Assembly: GCA_964651005.1 (NCBI GenBank)
Contig: CAZYVL010000093.1
Coordinates: 1-9,660, forward strand
Length of the DNA stretch: 9,660 nucleotides
Reading direction: 5' to 3'
DNA from: DATMFV01 sp964651005
Lineage (GTDB): Bacteria; Verrucomicrobiota; Verrucomicrobiia; Chthoniobacterales; Chthoniobacteraceae
Shown here: piece after piece, positions 1 through 7,700 of the stretch
How the letters are laid out: the number at the start of each line of letters is the position of its first letter
Position numbering within the stretch: the first letter of the stretch is position 1
Notes under the pieces: model-generated
Told to the model about the DNA's origin: nothing
Databases searched by the model: none
Seen by the model: only the letters and a program-made list of their open reading frames with translations
Made by a program: the position numbers and the translations under genes

Positions 1-194
1 TGGCCAAGGCGCACTCGCTTTACATGCGCTGGTGCCTGGATTGCCACACGCACCCCGCGGGGGTTTTGCGGGATCGCGGCGAGGTTTTCAACATGGCGTC
101 GCAAAATCCGCCCGCCGAGATCGGCGAAGAGCGGCTGCGCGCCTACCGGGTCCGTACCATGCATCTGCTCGATTGCAGCGCCTGCCACCGTTAG
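1..194 (+). CDS. actA: ActA, multiheme cytochrome c subunit of alternative complex III (3' end only)
   Basis: Reading from base 3, the frame is open from the window edge to a TAG at 192-194, giving the last 63 residues of a protein. It holds two c-type haem-binding motifs: CLDCH (bases 33-47) and CSACH (bases 174-188), the second followed by one Arg and the stop. ActA of ACIII is a periplasmic, membrane-anchored cytochrome with usually five haems, which passes electrons from the ActB iron-sulfur chain towards the acceptor. Ending right after the final CxxCH is typical of that family. Identity rests mainly on context, because actB starts 3 bases downstream. The remaining haem motifs and the membrane anchor must lie upstream of the window. 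A different multiheme cytochrome is possible but unlikely in front of actB. Confidence 0.88.
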   Translation, partial: AKAHSLYMRWCLDCHTHPAGVLRDRGEVFNMASQNPPAEIGEERLRAYRVRTMHLLDCSACHR

Positions 195-197
195 CCC

Positions 198-3143
198 ATG
201 GACACTCCAGACCCCAACGCAATGCCGGAGGCCGAAGCCGTGGCTGGACCGGAGCGGAACCGTGCCTGGCGCTGCCTGGAAGAGCTGGAGGGCGATCCCG
301 AGCTTCTCGCGCGGCTGGAGCGGGAGTTTGCCGTGCCGCCGGGGCTGGCCGACACGTTGGGCCGCCGCGACTTTCTGCGGCTGCTCGGCGGGACGCTCGG
401 CCTGGCGGGCGCGGCGGGGCTGGGCGGTTGCACGGTGCAGCCGCGCGGGAAGATTGTTCCGTATGTCCGGCAGCCGGAGGAGATCATTCCCGGCAAGCCG
501 CTCTTCTACGCGAGCGCGCTGGAGTTCGCGGGGTTTGGGCGCGGCGTGCTGGTGGAGACGCACGAGGGGCGACCCACGAAGATCGAAGGGAACCCAGAGC
601 ACCCCGCCAGCCTCGGTGCGACAAGCCTTTTCGAGCAGGCGGCGATTCTCGATCTCTACAACCCGGCGCGCTCCACCGGGCTGCTCCGCCGGGGCGAGAC
701 GGCGCTTTGGGGGACGTTCCTGGGTGAGCTTCAGACCGCCTTGGCTGGACTTGGGCCGGGGGGCGAAGGGCTGCACCTGCTCACCGGGACGGTCACATCC
801 CCCGCGTTCGCCATGCTCTGGCGCGACCTGGCCGAGCGCTACCCCGGGGCGCGGTGGCACGCCTACGAACCGTTGAATGCCGACGCCGCTTTCGCCGCTT
901 CGGCCCAGGCTTTCGGGCGGCCTCTTTGTCCGCAGCCCCGCTTTGGCAAGGCGCGGTGCGTCGTCTCCTTCGGCGCGGATTTCCTCTTCGCCCTGCCGGG
1001 GAGCCTCCGCTACGCGCGCGACTTTCTGGCGGCGCGCTTTCCTCCGGAAAAAGCAGAGGCAGGCCCAGCGAACCGGCTTCATGTGCTCGAAAGCGTGCCG
1101 ACGATCACCGGAACCTTCGCCGACGAGCGCCGTGCCGTGCGGCATTCGGAGATGATCGGGTATGCTTCCGCTCTCGCGGCGCGCTTCGGGATTGCCGGAG
1201 TCGGTGCGGTTCCGGAAGAGGCGCGCGAGTGGGCGGAGCGGGTGGCGGAGGATTTGCGCTCCGGGGGTGGCGGTCTTGTTCTCGCCGGGATGGAGCAGCT
1301 GCCGTCGGTGCACGCGCTGGCGCAGGCGATCAATGCGGCACTGGGTGAGGGAGACGCGCTGCAATGGAGCGATCCCGTTGCGGCCAGCCCCGTGGAGCAG
1401 GGGCAGTCGCTGCGCGAGCTGGCGGAGGCGCTGCACGGCGGCGGCGTGCGCGTGTTGCTGATGCTCGGGGGCGGGAACTGGGCGCGCACCGCGCCGGGCG
1501 ATCTCGACTTTTCCGCCGCGATTCGCCGTGCGGGCTTGAGCGTCTACTGCGGGCTTTATCATGACGACACCGGGCGGCAGGCAGACTGGCACGTTCCGCA
1601 GGCGCATCCGCTGGAGGCATGGGGCGACACCCGGGCATTCGACGGCACGGCGAGTCTGATGCAGCCGATGATCGAGCCGCTCTACGGCGGGCGCTCCGTT
1701 CTGGAAGTGCTCGACACGGCGGCGCACTTCCCCGGACGGAGTTCGCGGGAGATCGTGCGGGATTACTGGATGCGCGAGCGCGGTTTGGACGAGAACGCCT
1801 GGCGGCGCGCGCTGCACGATGGCGTAATCCCCGGCACGGCGGCGCCGCTTCACCCGCCGCCCGCTGGCCGGCCTCTGGAGCTGAAGCCACCGGTGGAGGA
1901 ACAGGCGGCCGGAACGTTGGAGCTGCTCTTTACGCCGGACGGCTCACTCTGGGACGGGCGGCACGCGGAGAACGCCTGGTTGCAGGAGCTGCCGAGGCCG
2001 ATCACGACGCTCTCATGGGGCAACGCGCTCCTGCTTGCGCCCGCGACGGCGCGGCGGCTTGGCGTGGCGACGGGCGACGGCCTCCGGCTGCGCAATGGGG
2101 AGCGCGTTCTGGAAGGCCCGGCGCTGGTGCAGCCGGGAATGGCCGAGGAAACGCTGGCTCTCTCGCTGGGCGGCGGGTTGTGGGAGGCGGGCCGCAAGGG
2201 GAAGGGGGGCGAAAGCGGCGTTGATGCCTACCCGATGCGCGCTGCCGCGCAGCCGTGGGTGTGCCGGGTCTCGCTGGAGAAGACGGGCCGCCGCGAAATG
2301 CCGCTCCGCACGCAGCAGCACCATCTCATGCACGGGCGCGACCTGCTCCGCGCAGGGACCGTGGCCGAGCTGGAAAAGCGATACCCGCCGCGCGAGCCGT
2401 TGCCGACGTTCTACGATCTCACCGCGACGATGACCGACGGGCATGCCTGGGCGATGAGCATCGACCTGGGCCGCTGCATCGGCTGCAACGCGTGCGTAGT
2501 CGCCTGCCAGGCGGAGAATAACATCCCCGTGGTGGGGCGCGGGGAGGTGGAGCGGGGGCGGGAGATGCACTGGATCCGGATCGACTCGTACTACTTCGGC
2601 AGCCCCGACGCGCCGTGGATCGCGCACCAGCCGGTGCCGTGCATGCATTGCGAACTCGCGCCGTGCGAGCCGGTCTGCCCAGTCGCCGCGACGGTGCATG
2701 ACCACGGCGGGCTCAATCTCCAGGTCTACAACCGCTGCATCGGCACACGGTACTGTTCCAATAACTGCCCCTACAAGGTGCGCCGGTTCAATTTCTTCCG
2801 GTACGCGGAGCAGAACGCCCGGGAGCCGCTCCTGCTGATGGCGAACCCCGATGTGACGGTGCGCGCGCGCGGGGTGATGGAGAAGTGCACTTACTGCGTG
2901 CAGCGCATCAGCGCGGCGCGCCAGCAAGCCTCCGTGGAGGAGCGGCCGATCCGCGACGGCGAGGTGACGCCCGCGTGCGCCCAGGCGTGCCCGACGGAGA
3001 CGATTGTCTTTGGCAATCTCGCCGACGCGGAGAGCCGCATCGCGCGGCGCAAGCGCAGTCCGCTCGATTACTCGCTGCTCGAAGACCAGAACACCCGCCC
3101 GCGCACGACGTACCTGCCGCGTCGGCTCAACCCTCTCTCATGA
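198..3143 (+). CDS. actB: ActB, fused molybdopterin-oxidoreductase-like and iron-sulfur subunit of alternative complex III
   Basis: This 981-residue protein is full length for ActB (B1 and B2 fused). Residues 1-55 are an extended N-terminal region, followed by a twin-arginine signal (R56-R57-D-F-L, then a hydrophobic stretch) and a lipobox-like L75-G-G-C78, as in the 'extended Tat signal' MoCo/4Fe-4S family. Residues ~90-700 are the molybdopterin-enzyme-like domain, which in this family carries no molybdenum cofactor. From ~745 comes a ferredoxin-like domain of the HybA/PsrB type, with Cys at 760, 763, 766, 770; 815, 818, 823, 827; 847, 853, 857; and 897, 900, 927, 931. Threonine 850 replaces the Cys expected in the third group, consistent with three [4Fe-4S] and one [3Fe-4S] cluster. 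It acts on the periplasmic side, relaying electrons from quinol oxidation to the haem subunits. No clear ribosome site precedes ATG 198, and ATG 222 is an alternative start. The stop overlaps the actC start. Confidence 0.96.
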   Translation: MDTPDPNAMPEAEAVAGPERNRAWRCLEELEGDPELLARLEREFAVPPGLADTLGRRDFLRLLGGTLGLAGAAGLGGCTVQPRGKIVPYVRQPEEIIPGKPLFYASALEFAGFGRGVLVETHEGRPTKIEGNPEHPASLGATSLFEQAAILDLYNPARSTGLLRRGETALWGTFLGELQTALAGLGPGGEGLHLLTGTVTSPAFAMLWRDLAERYPGARWHAYEPLNADAAFAASAQAFGRPLCPQPRFGKARCVVSFGADFLFALPGSLRYARDFLAARFPPEKAEAGPANRLHVLESVPTITGTFADERRAVRHSEMIGYASALAARFGIAGVGAVPEEAREWAERVAEDLRSGGGGLVLAGMEQLPSVHALAQAINAALGEGDALQWSDPVAASPVEQGQSLRELAEALHGGGVRVLLMLGGGNWARTAPGDLDFSAAIRRAGLSVYCGLYHDDTGRQADWHVPQAHPLEAWGDTRAFDGTASLMQPMIEPLYGGRSVLEVLDTAAHFPGRSSREIVRDYWMRERGLDENAWRRALHDGVIPGTAAPLHPPPAGRPLELKPPVEEQAAGTLELLFTPDGSLWDGRHAENAWLQELPRPITTLSWGNALLLAPATARRLGVATGDGLRLRNGERVLEGPALVQPGMAEETLALSLGGGLWEAGRKGKGGESGVDAYPMRAAAQPWVCRVSLEKTGRREMPLRTQQHHLMHGRDLLRAGTVAELEKRYPPREPLPTFYDLTATMTDGHAWAMSIDLGRCIGCNACVVACQAENNIPVVGRGEVERGREMHWIRIDSYYFGSPDAPWIAHQPVPCMHCELAPCEPVCPVAATVHDHGGLNLQVYNRCIGTRYCSNNCPYKVRRFNFFRYAEQNAREPLLLMANPDVTVRARGVMEKCTYCVQRISAARQQASVEERPIRDGEVTPACAQACPTETIVFGNLADAESRIARRKRSPLDYSLLEDQNTRPRTTYLPRRLNPLS

Positions 3144-4822
3144 GCGACTCTCCGACTCCAGCCCCCGCCCAACGGCCAACCGGCCCATCCCCTTCGCGAG
3201 AGCCGGAGCCAGGGCCGCTCGGCTATCCGCAGCGGCTGCTGGAGCCGGGGGCAACGCTCGGCTCGATCACCGACGAGGTGGCGTCGATCCCCCTGGCGCG
3301 GATTCGCTCCCGCTGGTGGTGGGCCGCCTTCGCCGTCGCTTCGGGGTTTCTGTTTCTGCTGATCGTCGCGGTGGCGTGGCTCTTTCTGCGCGGCATCGGC
3401 ATCTGGGGGGTCGATATTCCGGTGGCGTGGGGCTTTGCCATCGTCAACTTCGTCTGGTGGATCGGGATCGGCCACGCCGGGACGCTCATCTCCGCGATCC
3501 TCCTGCTGCTCGCGCAGCATTGGCGCAACTCGATCAACCGCACGGCGGAGGCGATGACGATCTTCGCGGTGATGTGCGCGGGGCTTTTCCCGCTGCTGCA
3601 CCTTGGGCGGCCGCAGGTCTTCTATTTTTTGTTTCCCTACCCGGACACGATGCGGCTCTGGCCGCAGTTCCGCAGCCCGCTGGTGTGGGATGCGTTTGCC
3701 GTCTCCACGTATTTCACCGTCTCGCTCCTCTACTGGTACACCGGGCTGGTGCCCGACTTCGCCACGCTGCGCGACCGGAGCCGCTCGCGGTTCATGGGGC
3801 GCTTTTACGGCGTGCTGGCGATGGGGTGGCGCGGTTCCGCCGCCCACTGGCACCGCCACCAGATCGCCTACAAGCTGCTCGCCGGGCTGGCGACGCCGCT
3901 GGTGCTCTCGGTGCACAGCGTGGTGAGCCTCGACTTCGCCGTCGCCATTCTGCCCGGGTGGCATTCGACGATCTTTCCGCCTTACTTCGTCGCCGGGGCG
4001 ATCTACTCGGGCTTCGCGATGGTGCTCACGCTGCTGATCCCGATGCGGCGGATCTTCGGGTTGCAGTCGATGATTACGCCGCGCCACCTCAACAACATGG
4101 GGTGCGTGATGCTGGTGAGCGGGTTGATCGTCGGCTACGGCTACTTCATGGAGGTCTTCATGGGGCTGCTGAGTCCCGATCTCTTCGAGTTCGCCGGGAC
4201 GGCGGCGCGGCTCTGGGGGCATAACGCGATCATTTTCTACCCCGTGCTCCTCTGCAACGTGCTGCTCCCGCAGGCGCTCTGGTCGCGGCGGGTGCGGATG
4301 AACGACTGGCTGCTCTTCGCCCTCGCGCTGGTCATCAATCTCGGGATGTGGCTGGAGCGGCTGATGATCGTCGTCAACAGCCTCACGCGCGATTTTCTCC
4401 CGTCGAGCTGGGGGAGCTATTGGCCGACTTTCTGGGACTGGGCGACGTTCCTCGGGACGATGGGGCTTTTCTTCACGCTCTTTCTCCTCTTCCTGCGGCT
4501 GGCCCCGGCGATCTCGATGACCGACGTGCGCGAACTTCTCGCGCCGCACGTTGCCGCGCCGCTGCCGCCACCGGCGATCTCCAGCCCGGTGCCGGTTCCG
4601 GTAAGGCGGGAGCCACCACGCTGGCGGGGAGGCAAGCGGCACGCCTCCGGGCTGCTCGCGGAGTTCACGGGCCAGCCGGAGCTGCTCTCGGCCGCGCGGC
4701 GTGCCGCCGGGGCGGGGTACACGCGCATGGAGGCGTACACGCCGTACCCCGTGGAGGGGCTGGCGCGCATTCTGGGGCGACACCGCACGCGGGTTCCGCT
4801 CGCGTTCCTGCTCGGCGGGTTG
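3140..4822 (+). CDS. actC: ActC (NrfD-like quinol-site subunit) fused in frame to the start of ActD (DUF3341); 3' end lost in assembly gap
   Basis: The ATG at 3140 overlaps the actB stop (ATGA). The frame stays open for 561 codons up to the Ns. Residues ~1-55 are a Pro-rich cytoplasmic tail. Residues ~55-455 hold about ten hydrophobic helices and NrfD/PsrC-like ActC signatures such as WWIGIGHAGTLISAILLLLA and HLGRPQVFYF. ActC is an integral membrane protein that binds quinol near the periplasmic face and passes its electrons to ActB. A normal ActC ends around PAISMTDVRELL (residues ~456-467). Here there is no stop: a Pro-rich linker (~470-500) leads to SGLLAEF (503-509) and YTPYPVEGL, the N-terminal signature of ActD, a membrane subunit with two helices that is usually a separate protein. 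The Ns begin where the first ActD helix starts. The ActC call is very secure. The fusion is seen directly but its C-terminus is not. Confidence 0.94.
4649..4822 (+). other. actD: ActD (DUF3341) domain, N-terminal portion, within the ActC fusion ORF
   Basis: About 58 residues resemble the start of ActD: a GLLAEF strand, a helix with PELLSAARRAAGAGY, then MEAYTPYPVEGLARILG and a basic stretch before VPLAFLLGGL, which begins the first membrane helix. ActD has an N-terminal cytoplasmic domain and two transmembrane helices, and is a scaffold of the ACIII membrane part. No stop separates it from ActC, and no ATG sits just ahead of the domain; the nearest in-frame ATG is 4517, within the ActC tail. 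The remaining ~110-130 residues usual for ActD are in the gap. Confidence 0.85.
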
Positions 4823-4922
4823 NNNNNNNNNNNNNNNNNNNNNNNNNNNNNNNNNNNNNNNNNNNNNNNNNNNNNNNNNNNNNNNNNNNNNNNNNNNNNN
4901 NNNNNNNNNNNNNNNNNNNNNN
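4823..4922. other. Assembly gap (100 Ns) between actD and actE parts
   Basis: This is exactly 100 Ns, the customary placeholder for a scaffold gap of unknown length. On the left, the sequence stops at the first ActD membrane helix. On the right, it resumes inside the CxxCH of ActE. The missing part should contain the rest of ActD, its stop, the actE start with its signal peptide, and the N-terminal part of ActE. From usual family lengths this is several hundred bases, not 100. Reading frames that run through the Ns are artefacts. Confidence 0.97.
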
Positions 4923-5198
4923 TGCCACGGCCGCACCGGCTCCGGGGACGGGATGGTGGTCCAACGCGGTTTCCCCGCGCCGCCGAGCTTTCACCAGCCC
5001 CGGCTGCGCGACGCGCCGCCGGGCTATCTCTTCGGGGTCATGACACGCGGCTACGGCGTCATGGCGTCTTACGCGGTGCGCGTCTCTCCCGCCGACCGCT
5101 GGGCCATCGCGGCGTACATCCGGGCGCTGCAACTCAGCCAAAACGCGCGGCTTGAGGACGTACCGCCGGAGAACCGGGAGACGCTGGAGAAACGATGA
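4923..5198 (+). CDS. actE: ActE, monoheme cytochrome c subunit of alternative complex III (3' part)
   Basis: The frame is open from the end of the gap to TGA 5196-5198, giving 91 residues. It starts with CHGRTGSGDG, the second half of a CxxCH haem motif whose first Cys is lost in the Ns. It then has the class I cytochrome c pattern: a GYGVMASY segment whose Met is the likely distal haem ligand, then DRWAIAAYIRALQLSQNA, the C-terminal helix characteristic of ActE. ActE is a lipid-anchored periplasmic monoheme cytochrome and a candidate electron exit to the oxidase. The signal peptide and the N-terminal half are missing. The stop overlaps the actF start (ATGA). Identity is secure from the C-terminal helix and the position between actD and actF. 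Confidence 0.93.
   Translation, partial: CHGRTGSGDGMVVQRGFPAPPSFHQPRLRDAPPGYLFGVMTRGYGVMASYAVRVSPADRWAIAAYIRALQLSQNARLEDVPPENRETLEKR
5186..5189 (+). promoter_or_regulatory. Ribosome binding site of actF
   Basis: GGAG lies five bases upstream of ATG 5195, inside the last codons of actE. It supports that start over the in-frame ATG at 5207. Confidence 0.6.
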
Positions 5199-6355
5199 AG
5201 ACGGCGATGAAGCGATTCTCCCCTCTTTCCGGCTTCGGACTCTCTGGTGGCTTCGGTCTGCCCGCCGGATGGTTTGCCGGTTTGGCGGTCGCGGGAGGGG
5301 TGGTGTGCGTGGTGGCGGCCTGGCTTGACCGCGCGGCGTTTCCGGCCTCGTACTTCTACGGGTTCATCCTCTGGTTCTGCGTTTCGCTCGGCGCGCTGGC
5401 GTTGCTGATGACGCATCATCTCTCCGGAGGCCGCTGGGGGTTTGTCGTGCGGCGGGTGCTGGAGGCGGCGCTCGCGCCGTTGCCCGCGCTGGCGGTTCTC
5501 TTTTTCGCCTTCTTTTTTCTCGACCCCGCGCTTCGGCGCGGGGAGGGGTACTTCGCTCCCGGGTGGGTGGCGCTGCGCTCGGCGTTCAACTTCGCCCTCT
5601 GGATCGCGCTCGCCTGGCTTTTGCGCAGCCGTTCGCTGCGGCAGGATGGGTCAACGGAACCGCGCTGGACCCGGGAGCTGCGGACGATCAGCGGCCCGGG
5701 CCTCGTCCTCTATTTTTTGACGATGAGCTTCGCGGGGGTGGACTGGCTGATGGCGCTCGAACCGGGGTGGCGCTCGACGATGTTCCCCGGCATCCTGATG
5801 GCGACGCAGGCGCTCCTGGGGCTTTCGGGCGCGGTGGCGGTGTTTTTCTGGCTGCCGCGAGCGCGGACGGAGCCGCTGCAAGCGGTCGCGACGACGCAGG
5901 CGTGGCACGATCTCGGCAAGCTCCTCTTCGCTTTCGTGATCTTCTGGGCGTACGTCGCCTTCTCGCAACTGCTGGTGATCTGGTCGGGCAATCTGCCGCA
6001 TGAACTAGTCTGGTACCGCGACCGCAGCACGGCGGGGTGGGGCGCCCTGGCGAAGGCGATTGGCGCGGTCTGCTTTTTCGCTCCGGCGGCGGTGTTGCTC
6101 TTTCAGGGGCCTAAGCGCGCACCCCGGGTTCTCGCGGGCGTGGCGGCAGGGATCTGGGTTTCGCAGGCGATCTATCTCTACTGGGTGACGCTGCCCGCCT
6201 TTCGCCCGGCGCTGGCGTGGAGCGGGATGGATGTGATCGCGCCGCTGGCCGTCGGGGCGATCTGGGCGGCATTTTTCGGACAAGCATGGTGCGCGGCCCC
6301 GCCGCTGCCGCAGAACGATCCGCGCCTCGCGCAACTCGACATCGTGACCGCATGA
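5195..6355 (+). CDS. actF: ActF, integral membrane subunit of alternative complex III
   Basis: This 386-residue polytopic protein has about ten hydrophobic helices and is close to the usual ActF length. ActF is a paralogue of ActC (NrfD-like). The two form the membrane core of ACIII, with ActF proposed to contribute to proton movement. Diagnostic stretches are MTHHLSGGRWG after the second helix, FAGVDWLMALEPGWRSTMFP in the middle, and FAFVIFWAYVAFSQLLVIW followed by SGNLPHELVWY. The start at 5195 overlaps the actE stop and has a GGAG ribosome site; a second ATG at 5207 is possible. The stop overlaps the next gene (ATGA), implying translational coupling. Nothing odd is seen in the sequence and no frameshift is apparent. 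Confidence 0.95.
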   Translation: MKTAMKRFSPLSGFGLSGGFGLPAGWFAGLAVAGGVVCVVAAWLDRAAFPASYFYGFILWFCVSLGALALLMTHHLSGGRWGFVVRRVLEAALAPLPALAVLFFAFFFLDPALRRGEGYFAPGWVALRSAFNFALWIALAWLLRSRSLRQDGSTEPRWTRELRTISGPGLVLYFLTMSFAGVDWLMALEPGWRSTMFPGILMATQALLGLSGAVAVFFWLPRARTEPLQAVATTQAWHDLGKLLFAFVIFWAYVAFSQLLVIWSGNLPHELVWYRDRSTAGWGALAKAIGAVCFFAPAAVLLFQGPKRAPRVLAGVAAGIWVSQAIYLYWVTLPAFRPALAWSGMDVIAPLAVGAIWAAFFGQAWCAAPPLPQNDPRLAQLDIVTA

Positions 6356-6825
6356 AGACTCCGCGCGATCCGCTCCCCGGCGACGACTCCCGCCCCGGCT
6401 ACGAAATCGTCGATCTCGACTCCGGCGGCATCGGTCTCGTGGCGACCATGCTTGTCATCGGCCTCCTTTTGGCGAGTCTCGCGGCGGCGCTTTACTACCA
6501 GGCGCTCTCCATCCGCACGCAGCGCCGGGAGGGGGCGATCCTCGCGCCGGTTCCGGAGGAGCGGAGGGAATTCCCGCCGCCGCGCTTGCAGCTGCGCGCG
6601 CCCGACGATCTTGCCGCGCTGCGCCGCCGGGAGGAGGCGGTGCTGACCCATTACGGCTGGATCGACCGGGAGAAGGGAGTCGTGCGCATCCCGATCCACC
6701 GCGCCATGGCCCTGCTGGCGCGGCGCGGGCTGCCGGTCGGGACGCAGACGGGGCCGACGTGGGAGGAGATGATGCAGCAACGCGCGGAGCAGGCGCCGCA
6801 AGAGAAGCAAAGGAGCGCGCCATGA
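6352..6825 (+). CDS. Small single-helix membrane protein between actF and sco, possible ActG-like ACIII accessory subunit
   Basis: This 157-residue protein has a short acidic cytoplasmic start (residues 1-26), one strong membrane helix (~27-49), then a soluble tail that is probably periplasmic. The tail has a Pro-rich linker (PPPRLQLRAP, ~75-84), a charged helix (DDLAALRRREEAVLTHYG, 85-102) and WIDREKGVVRIPIHRAM (103-119). Proteins with this 'Y-G-W-x-D-x-x-x-G-x-x-R-I-P-I-x-x-A-M' tail are commonly encoded beside ACIII or caa3 oxidase genes; no biochemical function is assigned here. Its start overlaps the actF stop and its stop overlaps the sco start, so it is made with the complex. Some ACIII complexes carry an extra single-helix subunit (ActG). 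That equivalence is an inference from topology and position, not from recognised homology. Confidence 0.82.
   Translation: MKTPRDPLPGDDSRPGYEIVDLDSGGIGLVATMLVIGLLLASLAAALYYQALSIRTQRREGAILAPVPEERREFPPPRLQLRAPDDLAALRRREEAVLTHYGWIDREKGVVRIPIHRAMALLARRGLPVGTQTGPTWEEMMQQRAEQAPQEKQRSAP
6809..6815 (+). promoter_or_regulatory. Ribosome binding site of the SCO gene
   Basis: AAAGGAG is six bases ahead of ATG 6822 and lies within the end of the upstream gene. It is one of only two near-consensus Shine-Dalgarno sites in the window and it fixes the SCO start at 6822. Confidence 0.75.
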
Positions 6826-7679
6826 TCGTGTTTGCATCGGGGAGAATGCGCTTGATCGGCGCGGTCGGCTTGGCGGTTTGCCTTGCCGTGCTCCCGGCGA
6901 AAACCGTGGCGGCGCTTTCGCCCACGGAGACGGCGCAGATCGCCTTCCGCCAGCACCCGGGGCGGCAACTCCCGCTGGAAACCGGCTTTGTCGATGAAAA
7001 CGGGGTGCCGGTGCGGCTCGCGCGCTACTTTCCGGCGCGGCCCGCGCTGCCGGTCATCGTGGTCCCCGGCTATTTCCGGTGCGAGATGCTCTGTATGGGG
7101 GTGAGCGACGGGTTGATCCGCGCCTTGCAAGGGATGGGCAAGGTGGCGGGGCGCGACTTCCGCGTGGTCTATGTCAGCATCGACCCGGCGGAAACGGCGG
7201 AAGCCGCCACGGCCCGCAAAGAGGCGTGGCTGCGCCGCTATGGCCGCTCGGACGCCGGGCCGGGGTGCGTCTACCTGCGCGGGACGCCGGGGGCCGTTGC
7301 CCGGTTCGCGGAGCAGATTGGCTTCGAGTACCGCGCCGACCCGCAGACGCACCAGTTCGCGCACCCGGCGGGGTTTCTCGTCGCGACGCCGGAGGGGACG
7401 ATCTCGCGCTACTTCCTGGGCGTCTCGTTTTCGGCGGGGGAGCTGGAGCGCGCGCTGGCCGATGCCGGACGCCAGAAAATTGCCACCGAAGCGCCCGCGC
7501 CGGGGGCCGCGCTGCTCTGCTTCCGCGCCGTGGCCTCGGCGGCGGCGCGGCTGGTGATGGGGGCGATGCGGTTGATCGCGCTCGGAACCGCCGTCGGCCT
7601 CGGCGTTCTGATTTACCGGGCCAACCAGACCCACCGCGCCAACCGAAGCCGTTGCCTCGCGGGCGACGAACGGGAATGA
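6822..7679 (+). CDS. sco: SCO1/SenC-family copper chaperone with C-terminal membrane helix
   Basis: This 285-residue thioredoxin-fold protein of the SCO family probably delivers copper to, or reduces the cysteines of, the Cu_A site in CoxB (encoded next). Residues ~9-31 are a signal peptide or anchor. The copper ligands are visible as C87-E-M-L-C91 after a VIVVPGYFR strand, and a His in the DPQTHQFAHPAGFLV segment (H177 or H181; H181 precedes the conserved strand). V-V-Y-V-S-I-D-P matches the usual SCO strand before the variable insert. A second hydrophobic helix (~250-270) follows the domain. This architecture is common in SCO proteins linked to ACIII/caa3 operons. The first motif position is CEMLCM rather than the classical CPxxCP. 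The start has a strong ribosome site; an internal ATG at 6846 is less likely. Confidence 0.92.
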   Translation: MIVFASGRMRLIGAVGLAVCLAVLPAKTVAALSPTETAQIAFRQHPGRQLPLETGFVDENGVPVRLARYFPARPALPVIVVPGYFRCEMLCMGVSDGLIRALQGMGKVAGRDFRVVYVSIDPAETAEAATARKEAWLRRYGRSDAGPGCVYLRGTPGAVARFAEQIGFEYRADPQTHQFAHPAGFLVATPEGTISRYFLGVSFSAGELERALADAGRQKIATEAPAPGAALLCFRAVASAAARLVMGAMRLIALGTAVGLGVLIYRANQTHRANRSRCLAGDERE

Positions 7680-7700
7680 GCACGAAGAATTTGCGCCGCG

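Noticed and set aside
2885..3139. Upstream extension of the actC frame into actB
   Set aside because: The open frame starts earlier but overlaps the essential C-terminal iron-sulfur motifs of ActB; ATG 3140 at the ATGA junction gives the family-typical start.
3068..4936. Long minus-strand open frame (about 620 codons) opposite actC
   Set aside because: It is a shadow of GC-rich codon bias. Its protein is rich in Arg, Pro, Glu and His with no recognisable domain, it runs through the Ns, and it lies antisense to an unmistakable actC.
4923..5155. Continuation of the actC/actD frame after the gap
   Set aside because: The frame only appears open because of the 100-N placeholder. The real coding frame after the gap is the one giving CHGRTGSGDG and the ActE C-terminal helix.
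5521..5545. CCCGCGCTTCGGCGCGGGG inverted repeat inside actF, resembling a terminator hairpin
   Set aside because: It lies inside a conserved coding sequence with no following T-run, and is likely chance in GC-rich DNA.
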